A DNA stretch of 64,000 nt from Domibacillus indicus (GCF_000970685.1 NZ_LAJB01000002.1:248001-312000), one strand, 5' to 3'; positions 50,716-58,997 are shown, numbered from the stretch's first letter. A program made the numbers and translations. Notes: generated by a model not told the origin, from the letters alone.

Positions 50716-50836
50716 TTCTGCCTCTCGCACCTTTCTTTTGCAGGACCATTAATCATAAAGCCCCCATTCATATTCAATAGTCTTTTAGAAAAATCCGTTA
50801 AAAATGAATTGTCTTAAATAATTCATCTTCTCTTCT

Positions 50837-51301
50837 TCAATCGTTCGTTCCTTCTTTTTCAGCCATCAGCTCTTCTATCCTCTGGACATTCTCTTCGCTA
50901 AGCAAGTAAATTTGTTCGTCTTCTCCTTTTCGGCCACTATCCGCTTGAATCCGCGCAGAATTTCGATCAGGGTAGAACCAAAAAAGAAATGCCCGGGCGG
51001 CACCTTCTTTGAAAAAAAACGTCAGTGTAAGGTTCTCTCCTTCAGCCGTTACGGGACCTGAATGAGGAGAAGAATTCTTTATAGCATCAGCAAACACTTC
51101 AATTTCTTCGAGCTGCTTCAAAACCAGCTTTTCTTCAACAGGCTGTTTCGCTTCCGGAAAGTACATTCCTAATCCATTTCCAGTTACCTCTATCCTGCTA
51201 ATATCCTTTGGAACATCTAACTCCTTTTCCCCGATGAAACTGCAGCCATATAAACCAGCCGTTACCAGCAGCAAGAAACATGCTAAAACGAGTTTTTTCA
51301 T
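50837..51301 (-). CDS. Hypothetical lipoprotein, 154 aa
   Basis: The lipoprotein signal peptide ends in lipobox LYGC (Cys at about 20). The secreted domain alternates strands and helices (ISRIEVTGNGLGMYFPEAKQ, then LTLTFFFKEGAARAFLFWFY and QIYLLSEENVQRIEELM). It is not a named family that I can identify; the layout resembles Bacillus YhfM-like lipoproteins. AGGAGG precedes the ATG. It is a single gene. Confidence 0.8.
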   Translation of the reverse strand: MKKLVLACFLLLVTAGLYGCSFIGEKELDVPKDISRIEVTGNGLGMYFPEAKQPVEEKLVLKQLEEIEVFADAIKNSSPHSGPVTAEGENLTLTFFFKEGAARAFLFWFYPDRNSARIQADSGRKGEDEQIYLLSEENVQRIEELMAEKEGTND

Positions 51302-51401
51302 CGTAAACCTCCTATGTTTCTTCCCGTCTGTTGAATACGTTAAGATCCATCGGTTTTGGCAAATCGCCAGAATGTATCAGTACCCTGACAGCTGCCCTGC
51401 T

Positions 51402-51456
51402 CACCAGAGAAAACGTGTATACCAGTTCAGCATGGTGAGCCTTAAATAGAGACCAT
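51402..51456 (-). pseudogene. Remnant of a paralogue of the membrane protein at 51503
   Basis: The minus strand reads GLYLRLTMLNWYTR, close to GLYLGFAMLNWFTR in the intact gene, and the DNA matches over about 50 bases (ACGTGTA-ACCAGTT-A and flanks). No other part of the duplicate survives. Confidence 0.5.
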
Positions 51457-51502
51457 CCCCCATATAAATCCTTGCTTGCTCCGGTTATTGGGTTATTTAG
51501 CG

Positions 51503-51901
51503 TTATTGAGACATTTTTGCTTCATTGGTTAAAGGATTCGAGCGCATAACCAGCGTGAACCAAACGGCAAATACAAAATAAACGAATGTTAAAATAGCGA
51601 ATATCAAGTTAAACTGCTCCGCCAGCTGCCGGATTAGGGCAAAAAAAACAACGATGCAATGAATCAGGTTTCCCAATACGACAGGTCTGTTATAAATGCC
51701 GCCGATCCGGGAAGAACGTGTAAACCAGTTTAACATGGCGAATCCTAAATATAATCCTCCAATGATTTGCAGAAGAATCAGAGTTACCGGCGAAGGATCA
51801 ATCCCTAAAATGTTTGAAATTTCTTCGGGAAGAAAGGTTCCTGCCAGCCCCAACAAACCCATTACCACTGCACTGCTGCTCAAAAGCCATTTTGTTTTCA
51901 T
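51503..51901 (-). CDS. Four-helix membrane protein, 132 aa
   Basis: Hydrophobic segments at about 5-27, 38-58 (LILLQIIGGLYLGFAMLNWF), 70-90 and 97-120 form a small integral membrane protein of a DoxX-like size and layout; no named family is certain. ATG 51901 has AGAGGA seven bases upstream. A worn partial duplicate lies downstream at 51402. The function is unknown. Confidence 0.75.
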   Translation of the reverse strand: MKTKWLLSSSAVVMGLLGLAGTFLPEEISNILGIDPSPVTLILLQIIGGLYLGFAMLNWFTRSSRIGGIYNRPVVLGNLIHCIVVFFALIRQLAEQFNLIFAILTFVYFVFAVWFTLVMRSNPLTNEAKMSQ

Positions 51902-52360
51902 ATTGCTTCCTCTTTTCACCTAATTTTGCAGTTCCTAAATGCAGCCATAGAATACAACGGCTTTCAACGACAATCAATACCACGGGTACGGTTCTGCGTA
52001 AGTCAACAGACTCTCGTTCAACGGCTTTATCCGTAGATTGTCTTCCACCAGAAGATTGACCAAGAAGGTTTCAGGCATTCTGGGCGAAGTGTATGTGAAC
52101 TCAAATGTTCACTTAAACAATAGTGTGGATATGCTTCTATGCGCCCTGTCCCGTGATTTTTCGCAGCATATAGCTTAAGTAGTTTGAAGATTTTGCCGAA
52201 AAATATTGCACCGATGGCAGTCCTGTTTGCTGCATCAATTAACAGCCCGAATATTCAGTTAATATTTTATATATTTTATCGCTGCAGATACTAAAGAATT
52301 TGGAAGTGAGGGACTTACAGACGTAATGATGTAAATCTACAATTCCATAGTTGTATCATA
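51902..52360. other. Intergenic region, about 460 bases
   Basis: A minus-strand stretch near 51980-52095 has protein-like reading (MPETFLVNLLVEDNLRIKPL, then NESLLTYAEPYPWY and stop) but no start signal. It may be a gene remnant. Nothing else is seen. Confidence 0.35.
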
Positions 52361-52864
52361 CTATAATAGCTTTTGCCGGCTATACATTTTTTCAAAAAGA
52401 ATTCCTGTTACATAGTAAAACACGAGGCCGAAACTGATATGAATAAGTGTAAATTCAAGACCGAATGAAGTGAATTCATACACTAGAACTGGCAATTTTA
52501 CTGTTGACCAGGCCCCTAGGAAAAACACTATATAGCGGACGCTGGCTCCTTTTTTCAATAAAAGTACGGCAATTGGAAAAGCTATATAAAGAGGTCCAGC
52601 AGCTGCTGTTGCTAATAATACGGTGAAAAGGATACCAAATATACCTGATTTTTCACCCATGTATCGAATGAGCGTTTCCTTCTTTACCCACTGGTCCAAT
52701 AATCCCACTAATATAAATATGGGAGGAAGCAGAATGAGCATATCCAAAATATTTTTACCGGTTAACTGAACTGCTTCTGCAGCAACAGCTTGATTTATAA
52801 ATGCCATAAGGAAAAGCCCTGATAATAAAATAAGAAAGAACCGATATCTTTTTAACTGTTTCAT
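52361..52864 (-). CDS. Split COG0701-type permease, C-terminal half
   Basis: The protein has 167 residues, an N-terminal helix and then four to five helices with the pattern LVGLLDQWVKKETLIRYMGE and GPLYIAFPIAVLLLKKGASV, as in ArsP/YraQ-like permeases (COG0701). It starts four bases before the end of the partner gene (ATGA overlap). The two half-size proteins presumably assemble as a heterodimer equal to one ArsP-like permease. The substrate is unknown; arsenicals or other thiol-reactive compounds are possible by family analogy only. Confidence 0.75.
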   Translation of the reverse strand: MKQLKRYRFFLILLSGLFLMAFINQAVAAEAVQLTGKNILDMLILLPPIFILVGLLDQWVKKETLIRYMGEKSGIFGILFTVLLATAAAGPLYIAFPIAVLLLKKGASVRYIVFFLGAWSTVKLPVLVYEFTSFGLEFTLIHISFGLVFYYVTGILFEKMYSRQKLL

Positions 52865-53343
52865 GTCATCACCACCCAGATAATGAATGCAAAGAGAAGA
52901 GACATTACCAGGGCAGAAACGTTTCGGGCATAGGCAAAACGATGTCCAAACGTTTTTTGTTCCATAGATAAACTTGCCAGCCCTACAGACATTAATGTCG
53001 ACATTAATACAGCCACTTGTGGGAGAGCAGCACCATTTTCAACTAATGTATGTCCAAGAGGAAAGACGATAAAGCTGGGAACTATAGCAATCGATCCAAT
53101 GATTGTTGAATAAACCATGCCAGGTAAACCGGAGTTTTCTCCAATAATTGAAGAAATAAGGGATGGTGTCAATAAAGATAATGTCAGCCCAACAAAAAGC
53201 ATAATGGCTAATAAATCAGGTAAAACATTGCGAAACATTTTCCATGAGCTTAATACAGCTGCCTTTGTTTTGTGTTTGTCTTTTATAAAAGATATCCCCA
53301 GATAAACAGCAGCTATTGTATATAAAACAATTCCATTAGCCAT
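52861..53343 (-). CDS. Split COG0701-type permease, N-terminal half
   Basis: The protein has 160 residues and four to five helices, with NVLPDLLAIMLFVGLTLSLL, then LIGENSGLPG-like SIIGENSGLPGMVYSTIIGS and PSFIVFPLGHTLVENGAALP, a repeat of the motif seen in its partner. ATG 53343 overlaps the end of the PadR gene by 8 bases. Three genes (padR, this, partner) are thus chained by overlaps and should be one transcript. The cysteine used by ArsP for arsenic binding is not visible in either half. Confidence 0.75.
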   Translation of the reverse strand: MANGIVLYTIAAVYLGISFIKDKHKTKAAVLSSWKMFRNVLPDLLAIMLFVGLTLSLLTPSLISSIIGENSGLPGMVYSTIIGSIAIVPSFIVFPLGHTLVENGAALPQVAVLMSTLMSVGLASLSMEQKTFGHRFAYARNVSALVMSLLFAFIIWVVMT

Positions 53344-53677
53344 TTCTTTCACTATTCCATTTTTCGTATTTCTCCAGGAAAAACGATAAATTTTGAATTT
53401 TTTCTTCAATATCAATTTGAAAATCTTCTAATTTTCTTTTTCCAACTGCAGTGATTTTGTACATCCTTATCGGTTTATCTTGATTAGATGTATTTAGATA
53501 AGACTCAACAGCGCCTTCTTCCTCTAATTTTTTTAATGTGCGGTATAATATCGCACTATCAATTGGATTGATGGGAAGCTCTTCCTCACATTTTTGCAGC
53601 AGTTTCCCCCCATAGTTATCTCCCTCTGTTAAAAACAGCAAAAGAAATGCACCTGTATGTCTCCCTGTATGCTTCAT
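53336..53677 (-). CDS. PadR family transcriptional regulator
   Basis: This 113-residue PadR winged HTH has the pattern GAFLLLFLTEGDNYGGKLLQ, then AILYRTLKKLEEEGAVESYL and RMYKITAVGKRKL. The C-terminal helix supports dimers. It leads the split-permease operon. Two perfect palindromes, ACAGTACTGT and ACAGTATACTGT, lie just upstream (53726-53752) and are probably its operators. Confidence 0.9.
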   Translation of the reverse strand: MKHTGRHTGAFLLLFLTEGDNYGGKLLQKCEEELPINPIDSAILYRTLKKLEEEGAVESYLNTSNQDKPIRMYKITAVGKRKLEDFQIDIEEKIQNLSFFLEKYEKWNSERNG

Positions 53678-54034
53678 AAAAGATATAACCTCCTATTTTT
53701 AATGTAATGACCTTTTTCCGATAAAACAGTACTGTTAACAACAGTATACTGTCGAAAACAGTATTTAGTCAATTTTTTTATAAAGAAAAAATAAAAGGTG
53801 AAGGATTAAAAGGTGCATTCGTTTAACAAGAAACACAAAATGACTAAGGACGTTTCCCGTTCTTTCCTTTTGAGCAAAAATCAGCAGTGAGATAATACAG
53901 CCTGCCAGCCATTATTGTGTATGGTTTGATAGTAAACCGGTGCTGTGAAGTTCGATAACTGAACGCAAAGAAGGGATTCTAAAATATGTATTGAATTTAA
54001 TTAAGAAAATGTATTTAAAAAGGATGGATGGCGA
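53678..54034. other. Divergent control region with PadR palindromes
   Basis: It holds the palindromes at 53726-53752. The remaining sequence up to the VOC gene shows nothing that I can support. Confidence 0.5.
53726..53752. promoter_or_regulatory. Tandem palindromes, candidate PadR operator
   Basis: ACAGTACTGT (53726-53735) and ACAGTATACTGT (53741-53752) are both perfect palindromes sharing ACAGT/ACTGT halves; a further half-site ACAGTA follows at about 53758. They lie about 50 bases upstream of the PadR start. Confidence 0.7.
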
Positions 54035-54433
54035 ATGGAAAAAGTGATCCCATTTTTAATGTTCCAGGATGGCAGGGCAGAAGAAGCGATCAATTATTAC
54101 ACGTCTGTTATTGAAGAATCAGAAATCATCAGTATTGTTCGATATGGAGCGAATGAACCCGGAGATGAAGGAACGGTTAAGCAGGCTTCTTTTTCGATAA
54201 AAGGACAGGAATTTATGTGCATTGACAGCAATGTGAAGCATGCATTTTCTTTTACACCATCATTCTCCATTTATACAGTTTGTACGACTGAGGAGGAAAT
54301 TGACAGTCTTTATCAGAAGCTTAGCGAAGGAGGACAAGCGCTAATGCCTATAGGCGATTATGGCTTCAGTAAAAAGTTCGGCTGGTTCAATGACCGTTTC
54401 GGCGTTTCCTGGCAATTAAATTTTCCTGGATAA
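54035..54433 (+). CDS. VOC family protein, PhnB-like
   Basis: This 132-residue protein is of the PhnB/3-demethylubiquinone methyltransferase-like VOC branch: KVIPFLMFQDGRAEEAINYY, then VKQASFSIKGQEFMCIDSNV and FGWFNDRFGVSWQLN, with the typical D-RFGVSWQ end. These proteins have the paired beta-alpha-beta fold; the catalytic role is unknown. AAGGATGG precedes the ATG. A strong terminator follows. Confidence 0.9.
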   Translation: MEKVIPFLMFQDGRAEEAINYYTSVIEESEIISIVRYGANEPGDEGTVKQASFSIKGQEFMCIDSNVKHAFSFTPSFSIYTVCTTEEEIDSLYQKLSEGGQALMPIGDYGFSKKFGWFNDRFGVSWQLNFPG

Positions 54434-54473
54434 AAAACAACGACGGAACCCTGTCACAGGAAGCCAAAACCAA

Positions 54474-54505
54474 AAAAACCCGGTTGTTAAAGAACCGGGT
54501 TTTTA
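54474..54505 (+). terminator. Terminator of the PhnB-like gene
   Basis: AAAAACCCGGTT pairs with AACCGGGTTTTT with a short loop, 40 bases past the stop. Confidence 0.9.
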
Positions 54506-54597
54506 CATGCGCCTCTTTTTTAAAAAGGAGTAAGACACACCTCTTCTTCCGGCATGTCGGCACCCCCACTGGCCTTATCCGCAGGCCGTATTGTTGC

Positions 54598-54942
54598 TTA
54601 CCATTCTCTCCATTCTTCCGTTATGTCTTCTTTCGTTTTTAATCCGGCTATTTTCGCGCCTTCCTGGATAAACTCGGCTAATTCCTCTCTTTCCATTGTT
54701 TCGATAAAGTAATCATGCTGGTCGTTTAATTCATTGAATCTGCTAACCACTTCTTTGACGTTTTCCATAATGGCTGCCTCTGCCGGCCTGTCTTCCAGTT
54801 CTTTTAATCTGCTGATGTAAGAGTCAAGAATTACATCGGCTGCATTGATTGCTTCATCCGTAAAAAGATCGTCGCCTTCCTCCATTCTTCTCCTCCATTC
54901 TAGTGTCGGCTTTTGCTGGATCAATTTTTCAAAAGTCATCAT
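54598..54942 (-). CDS. Hypothetical protein, 114 aa
   Basis: I do not recognise this protein. It is highly charged and helical (LIQQKPTLEWRRRMEEGDDL, then AADVILDSYISRLKELEDRP and MENVKEVVSRFNELNDQHDY), soluble, and ends with a WREW motif. GGAGG is five bases before ATG 54942 and eight before the adjacent ATG. Size and acidity resemble small immunity proteins, but there is no toxin neighbour. Confidence 0.7.
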   Translation of the reverse strand: MMTFEKLIQQKPTLEWRRRMEEGDDLFTDEAINAADVILDSYISRLKELEDRPAEAAIMENVKEVVSRFNELNDQHDYFIETMEREELAEFIQEGAKIAGLKTKEDITEEWREW

Positions 54943-55111
54943 TAAATCCTCCAGTAATTATCAAATTTCTTTATTATCTATCTTACCGCATTTCACCTGC
55001 CTGATTTAGGTGGAATAATTTGTCATATAACTTCATTTGCGTTATCATTGAAATAAAAGCTTAGTTTGAAGGAAACTTAATAACTCATAAAGTGGGAAGC
55101 GAGGGCAGGTC

Positions 55112-55651
55112 ATGTCTAAAAAAGCAATTGGATGGTCTGTAATCTTCATGCTGACTGCAGTCATTGTTGGAACAGGAGCATTCCTGGCCGTGGTCATGAA
55201 CGATCAAAAACAAGAAGAAGCCGATATTAAAGCTGTTTCTACGGAAGGCGTCCATGCGAAGCAAGTCTCATACGGGGTAGTACAGCATTATCTCGATCTT
55301 GCGCCTGGAGCCAGCCAGGACGAGGTTATTGAAGCTATGCATAGAATGACACACCAAAAGGTGAAAGCGAATGCTGTACGGGGAGCGATCCCCATGACTG
55401 TCACTGCCATTGATGAACTGTACCGCGTCATTCAAATGAATGATTATGAACGGAAAGACGACCTCCTGGAAATAGCAGGCCGCTGGAAAAGAAATGACTT
55501 TAGCCACATTGTCAAAGACCACAATTATCTCTGGGAATACCAGGGAAAAGGAGATGGCAAAGCATACGGTGCTTTAAGCAAAGCAGAAGAAAAAGCCTTT
55601 GTCGAAGTGAATTTTGGTGAACACAGCGAGCGCTTGCTGAAAGGAATGTAA
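55112..55651 (+). CDS. DUF6241-like membrane-anchored protein
   Basis: The protein has 179 residues. One N-terminal membrane helix (about 8-30, SVIFMLTAVIVGTGAFLAVV) is followed by an extracytoplasmic domain with VIEAMHRMTHQKVKANAVRG, IPMTVTAIDELYRVI and WKRNDFSHIVKDHNYLWEYQ. The MTHQKVKA and DFSH-DHN motifs match what I recall of DUF6241. The function is unknown. The ATG follows GGGAAGCGAGGGCAGG. A terminator lies downstream. Confidence 0.75.
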   Translation: MSKKAIGWSVIFMLTAVIVGTGAFLAVVMNDQKQEEADIKAVSTEGVHAKQVSYGVVQHYLDLAPGASQDEVIEAMHRMTHQKVKANAVRGAIPMTVTAIDELYRVIQMNDYERKDDLLEIAGRWKRNDFSHIVKDHNYLWEYQGKGDGKAYGALSKAEEKAFVEVNFGEHSERLLKGM

Positions 55652-55697
55652 CGCTTCCGATCAAGTAAACCTGCTGAATGATATTGTCATTGCAAAT

Positions 55698-55730
55698 AAA
55701 GCCGGAAGAATTTATGATTCCTCCGGCTTT
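55698..55730. terminator. Terminator shared by the 55.1 kb gene and the lipoprotein remnant
   Basis: AAAGCCGGA pairs with TCCGGCTTT, extended by GAAT/ATTC. Modest T/A flanks lie on both sides. It sits between convergent genes. Confidence 0.75.
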
Positions 55731-56035
55731 GTTAAAAGAAGCATACGATTTTTCTTCAACGGCTATTGCTTCACTTATCGAAAGACCTTTTACCGCAAAA
55801 AGAGAGCTCCCTTCAGGATAAGCATTCGCATATCCGTTTTGGCCGGAAACCCTTCTATTTGTCCTTTGACAGCACCAATTTCCTTTTTTATTCCTTCTTT
55901 TGAAATAAAGGTGCCTGAACCTATATAATTGGTATTTTTCCACCTTACCGCCGATGGATAATCTTCTATTGGATGGGAACACCCGCCCAGCAATATGAAT
56001 AGTGTTACCCAAAAAGGGAATGCAACATATCTCAT
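55731..56035 (-). pseudogene. Frameshifted lipoprotein of the 'PAG/EGSxxYxVKG' type
   Basis: ATG 56035 opens a lipoprotein signal peptide with lipobox LGGC and continues to GQIEGFPAK, then runs out of phase into a premature stop at 55790. One base added to the A run at about 55837-55840 joins it to the next frame, which reads NGYANAYPEGSSLFAVKGLS and then EAIAVEEKSYASF. This matches the C-terminal motif of the lipoproteins at 10497 and 18364. It is a single-base deletion or a sequencing error. Confidence 0.65.
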
Positions 56036-56083
56036 TTTTATATTGACCCTCTCCCCGGACACCTAAAGGGCTGCCGCACTTTT

Positions 56084-56263
56084 CTAGATTACTGCTGAAA
56101 AAAATAATAGGAACAGCCAAAAGACCGAAATAACTACGAATATAAGTTTATACCCTATGTCTTTATCGGTATTATTTTTTCTTTTCTTTGTATAGACCAG
56201 CCAGTAGACAATACTGCTAAACATTATAAGTATAGACAGAAAAGTGAATGCACCCGGACCCAT
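56084..56263 (-). CDS. Small two-helix membrane protein, 59 aa
   Basis: Two hydrophobic helices (FTFLSILIMFSSIVYWLVY and YKLIFVVISVFWLFLLFF) are joined by a basic loop (TKKRKNNTDKD). ATG 56263 has AAGGGG eight bases upstream. The frameshifted lipoprotein follows 49 bases downstream on the same strand. The family is unknown. Confidence 0.65.
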   Translation of the reverse strand: MGPGAFTFLSILIMFSSIVYWLVYTKKRKNNTDKDIGYKLIFVVISVFWLFLLFFSAVI

Positions 56264-56316
56264 AGACAAATCCCCTTACGCAAAAAACAGAGGCTTTAAC
56301 CCTTCTGCCTGTTGTT

Positions 56317-56832
56317 TCATTCCTGTTTTAATACATTATCGTATAATTCATGAAATTCTTTAAAGTACTTTTGAAAAGCTCCCAGCTCTCCAATGAAATC
56401 CTTCTCAACTTCAGCGGGCAGCTTCTCTATTACTCCATTCACAGCCAAATCGTAGCTGTCATCAAAAGAATATAAGCCGTAATACTCGCTTTCCCACGAT
56501 AATCCCGTATGTACCAAAAGCCGGGATGTTATCCGGATTGCCCTTTCAGCCGGCAGCTGCGCCAGCTCTGCCTTTTTATGAATAATGGATAAAACGACCT
56601 TTGCCATATGTTCTTCATCTTCTATGGCAGATAACTCAAATAGCTTTCTCTCGATATCATCCAGCTTTGATTTTGACATCATGGATACTTCGAGAAGCTC
56701 AACAGGCGGATGATCCATGGCTTCGATTACCCTGTCGCACCATTCAATGACTTCATCTTTATTCCATACTCCGCAGCCGATCCCTAAATAATATATACCT
56801 GCTAATGATTTTAAAAAATCCATCCATTCCAC
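56317..56832 (-). CDS. Hypothetical helical protein, 171 aa, immunity-like
   Basis: I do not recognise this protein. It is soluble, acidic and mostly helical (IYYLGIGCGVWNKDEVIEWC, then DHPPVELLEVSMMSKSKLDD and EFHELYDNVLKQE). The pattern of an N-terminal WMDFLKSL helix and a conserved P-VELLE motif resembles helical immunity proteins of contact-dependent systems, but this is inference. It is a single gene. The ribosome binding site is weak. Confidence 0.65.
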   Translation of the reverse strand: MEWMDFLKSLAGIYYLGIGCGVWNKDEVIEWCDRVIEAMDHPPVELLEVSMMSKSKLDDIERKLFELSAIEDEEHMAKVVLSIIHKKAELAQLPAERAIRITSRLLVHTGLSWESEYYGLYSFDDSYDLAVNGVIEKLPAEVEKDFIGELGAFQKYFKEFHELYDNVLKQE

Positions 56833-56891
56833 CGCCCTGTATATTAAGATCTCGGTCAGGCCTGCATATCAACAGTTACCGGAGATTTCTT

Positions 56892-57077
56892 TTAGCTGCG
56901 GGTCTGACGCTTCAACAATTCAATTATTTCTTCATTCTGCTTCACAATTGTCTTTATACCTCGTTCCATTTCTTTCGCCGAATCAGCCATTTTTTTCGAA
57001 TCCTTTGCCAGCATCGGCAAATAATACATAAAAAAGACAGCCGCCCCCGCCACTAATAAATATACAAGCAGTTTCAT
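56892..57077 (-). CDS. Small membrane-anchored coiled-coil protein, 61 aa
   Basis: An N-terminal helix (KLLVYLLVAGAAVFFMYYLP) is followed by a charged coiled coil (KKMADSAKEMERGIKTIVKQ, then NEEIIELLKRQTR). ATG 57077 with AAAGGGG immediately upstream is chosen; a GTG three bases earlier is possible. The architecture is like small scaffold or holin-regulator proteins. The function is unknown. Confidence 0.65.
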   Translation of the reverse strand: MKLLVYLLVAGAAVFFMYYLPMLAKDSKKMADSAKEMERGIKTIVKQNEEIIELLKRQTRS

Positions 57078-57324
57078 CACCCCTTTTTTATTATATTGGA
57101 TCAAATAGTATAATTTGTAAATGATGGGCCCTATGCTAAGGGAAGAAGATATAGCTGAAGCGAACGATGTGGCGTGCCATCCCTGCGCTGCTAAATTTGT
57201 TTAATTTCATCTGCGGTCATTCTGCCGCCGTGGTTTTATTCCTTTTCCGAAAAAAAAAGACACATTTCCCTTGTAAAATCGGCAAAGCGGCGTGATAGCC
57301 GCTATCAAAGAAAGACCTGCATTT

Positions 57325-57744
57325 TTATTTGAGAATCTCTATCTCGTGCCCGTAGGCTTGAGGTGGACTTGAATACATTACACCTTTGTATGACACTTTG
57401 ACCTTTTGGCCGACTTCAAGATTTGAAATTTCCCGCTCATCCATATCCCTTGTGCGGATGAAAATTTGTCCCTTTATCTCCTTTTCACGCAGCTCCTGGT
57501 TGTTTACTTGCTCTAAAGCAGGAACTATAAAAATTCTATCCGGTGAAATAGACGCAATATAGCCCGTCGTTTCAGCAAATTCTGTAACAGCCTTCTTTTC
57601 ACTGCCTTCTCCTTCAGCCACCGGCTTTTCCTGCTGTGCAGAGTCACCGTCATCGCCTGATGGCTGATCTGCTTGATTATTGTAGCAGGCACTTAAGACA
57701 GCTGTGAGTAAAAGAACTGCTATACTATTTTTTACTTTATACAT
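57325..57744 (-). CDS. DUF3221-type lipoprotein
   Basis: This 139-residue lipoprotein has lipobox LSAC, a Glu/Gly/Ser-rich spacer (about 22-55) and a C-terminal beta-barrel-like domain (TTGYIASISPDRIFIVPALE, then FIRTRDMDEREISNLEVGQK and SSPPQAYGHEIEIL), as in DUF3221/YobA-like proteins. ATG 57744 is chosen for GGAAGGTGG upstream. A second, damaged lipoprotein gene precedes it on the same strand (55-base gap), so they may form an operon. Confidence 0.82.
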   Translation of the reverse strand: MYKVKNSIAVLLLTAVLSACYNNQADQPSGDDGDSAQQEKPVAEGEGSEKKAVTEFAETTGYIASISPDRIFIVPALEQVNNQELREKEIKGQIFIRTRDMDEREISNLEVGQKVKVSYKGVMYSSPPQAYGHEIEILK

Positions 57745-57798
57745 GCTCAGAACCACCTTCCTTTTTCTACAGAAACACATTCGTTAGCTTAAGACAAA

Positions 57799-58188
57799 TT
57801 ACTTTTCCTCACCAGGAAGATTTAGATAGAAACTATCGACAATTGGATAGATATCTGGCGCGGTATGATAGTAATGATCACCTATTCTTGTTAAAGAAAA
57901 TGAAAAAGTGACTTCTTCATCCCAGTAAAAAGCGATCCCGTAATTAAACCCGGATCTGTCTTCTTGATTTTCATCCGGAATAAACTTTATATCTTTTATA
58001 TCATCGAGAAAGCTTTCTATAATCGTTTTATCTGTAATTGTTTTTGAGTATCCTGTGTTTCCATCGATAATTACTATTTTCGTTACTTCCTCAAGGTTTT
58101 TTTCATAAAATTGAGAAAGTATTTTTGTTTCCAAACCACACCCGCCTAAAAAAGCTGCGAAAAAAAAGAAAAAGAATCATCTCCTCAT
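57799..58188 (-). pseudogene. Lipoprotein gene with in-frame TGA at codon 4
   Basis: From ATG 58188 the frame reads MRR, then TGA (58179-58177), then a hydrophobic stretch FFFFFFAAFLGGCG with lipobox LGGC, and on through about 110 residues of domain (VTKIVIIDGNTGYSKTITDK, then FNYGIAFYWDEEVTFSFSLT). Only the downstream part, from TTG 58134, is open without interruption and would lack the signal peptide. Either the TGA is a point mutation, or one T of the eight-T run is extra and ATG 58181 starts MILFLFFAAFLGGC. The domain looks like a small secreted beta domain of unknown family. Confidence 0.65.
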
Positions 58189-58256
58189 TTTGATGAATAC
58201 CCCTTCTATAAACATTATTTTACCATAAAAAACCATATGCCTTTTGAATAATTTAA

Positions 58257-58307
58257 AAATAAAAGCAGCCAGAAGAATGGAGTCATTTTTCCGGCTGCTT
58301 TTTTACA
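58257..58307. terminator. Bidirectional terminator
   Basis: AAAAGCAGCC and GAA pair with TTC and GGCTGCTTTT around a longer loop, flanked by A and T runs on both sides. It lies past the HAD gene stop (58386) on the minus strand. Confidence 0.75.
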
Positions 58308-58385
58308 TACAACGGTATTTTCTTTTTCTACTTTCAAGACGGGGTTTCGTTGAAATAAGTGCCAAAAATCATTTTTTTTACTCCA

Positions 58386-58997
58386 CTAGAAAATGTTTAA
58401 AAGGTCTTCGAAACTGTCAATTGCTTGCTCATATTCACTTACTTGCCCAAATCCGTATTTCGCATATATAAAAGGAATTCCGGCAAATCTGGCTGCTTTT
58501 AAATCACCTTCTGTATCTCCTATATAAACCGGGTTTGATAAATGATTCCTATCCATAATTAAGTTAATATTTTCCCCTTTTGACAGGCCCGTTCTCCCGG
58601 GGTTTTCAAAATCTGAAAAATACGTTTCAAGTTTATGGTACCTGTAGAAAACTTCTATGTAGCCTTCCTGACAGTTGCTGACAATGTACAGTTTGTATTT
58701 TTGCGAAAGCTCTTTCAGGACATTTTCTACATTTTCATAGAGAACCCCACCCTGTTTTTCCAGGAAAGCAATTTCCGCCTCACCACACTCCTTTACTAAT
58801 TGCTGCCGCTGCTTATTGGGCAATTCAGGAAAAAGTTTCCTGCTTATCTCGTTCATCTGCAGCCCCATTATGTTTTCAAAGTCTTTCCGGGTTAATTCGC
58901 TTTTTAGTTTTCTTTTTATCACGCTGTTCCAGGCAATGAGAACGGTGTCTATGGAATCCCAGATGGTTCCATCTAAATCAAAGATGATACTGTCCAA
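58386..58997 (-). CDS. HAD family hydrolase (phosphoglycolate phosphatase-like)
   Basis: This 203-residue protein has motif I FDLDGT (D7, D9), a helical C1 cap (about 15-80), motif II Ser in YIVSNCQEGYI, Lys in LSKGENI and motif IV YIGDTEGDL. It is complete and should be an active small-molecule phosphatase. A second, related HAD gene lies at 60649. It is a single gene. Confidence 0.92.
   Translation of the reverse strand: MDSIIFDLDGTIWDSIDTVLIAWNSVIKRKLKSELTRKDFENIMGLQMNEISRKLFPELPNKQRQQLVKECGEAEIAFLEKQGGVLYENVENVLKELSQKYKLYIVSNCQEGYIEVFYRYHKLETYFSDFENPGRTGLSKGENINLIMDRNHLSNPVYIGDTEGDLKAARFAGIPFIYAKYGFGQVSEYEQAIDSFEDLLNIF

Noticed and set aside
51980-52095. Protein-like minus-strand stretch ending in a stop
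   Set aside because: No start, no ribosome binding site and no recognisable domain; at most a remnant, so not listed as a gene.
55512-56120. Minus-strand 202-codon frame covering the lipoprotein region
   Set aside because: It crosses a terminator and part of the opposite gene; only its middle part belongs to the frameshifted lipoprotein.
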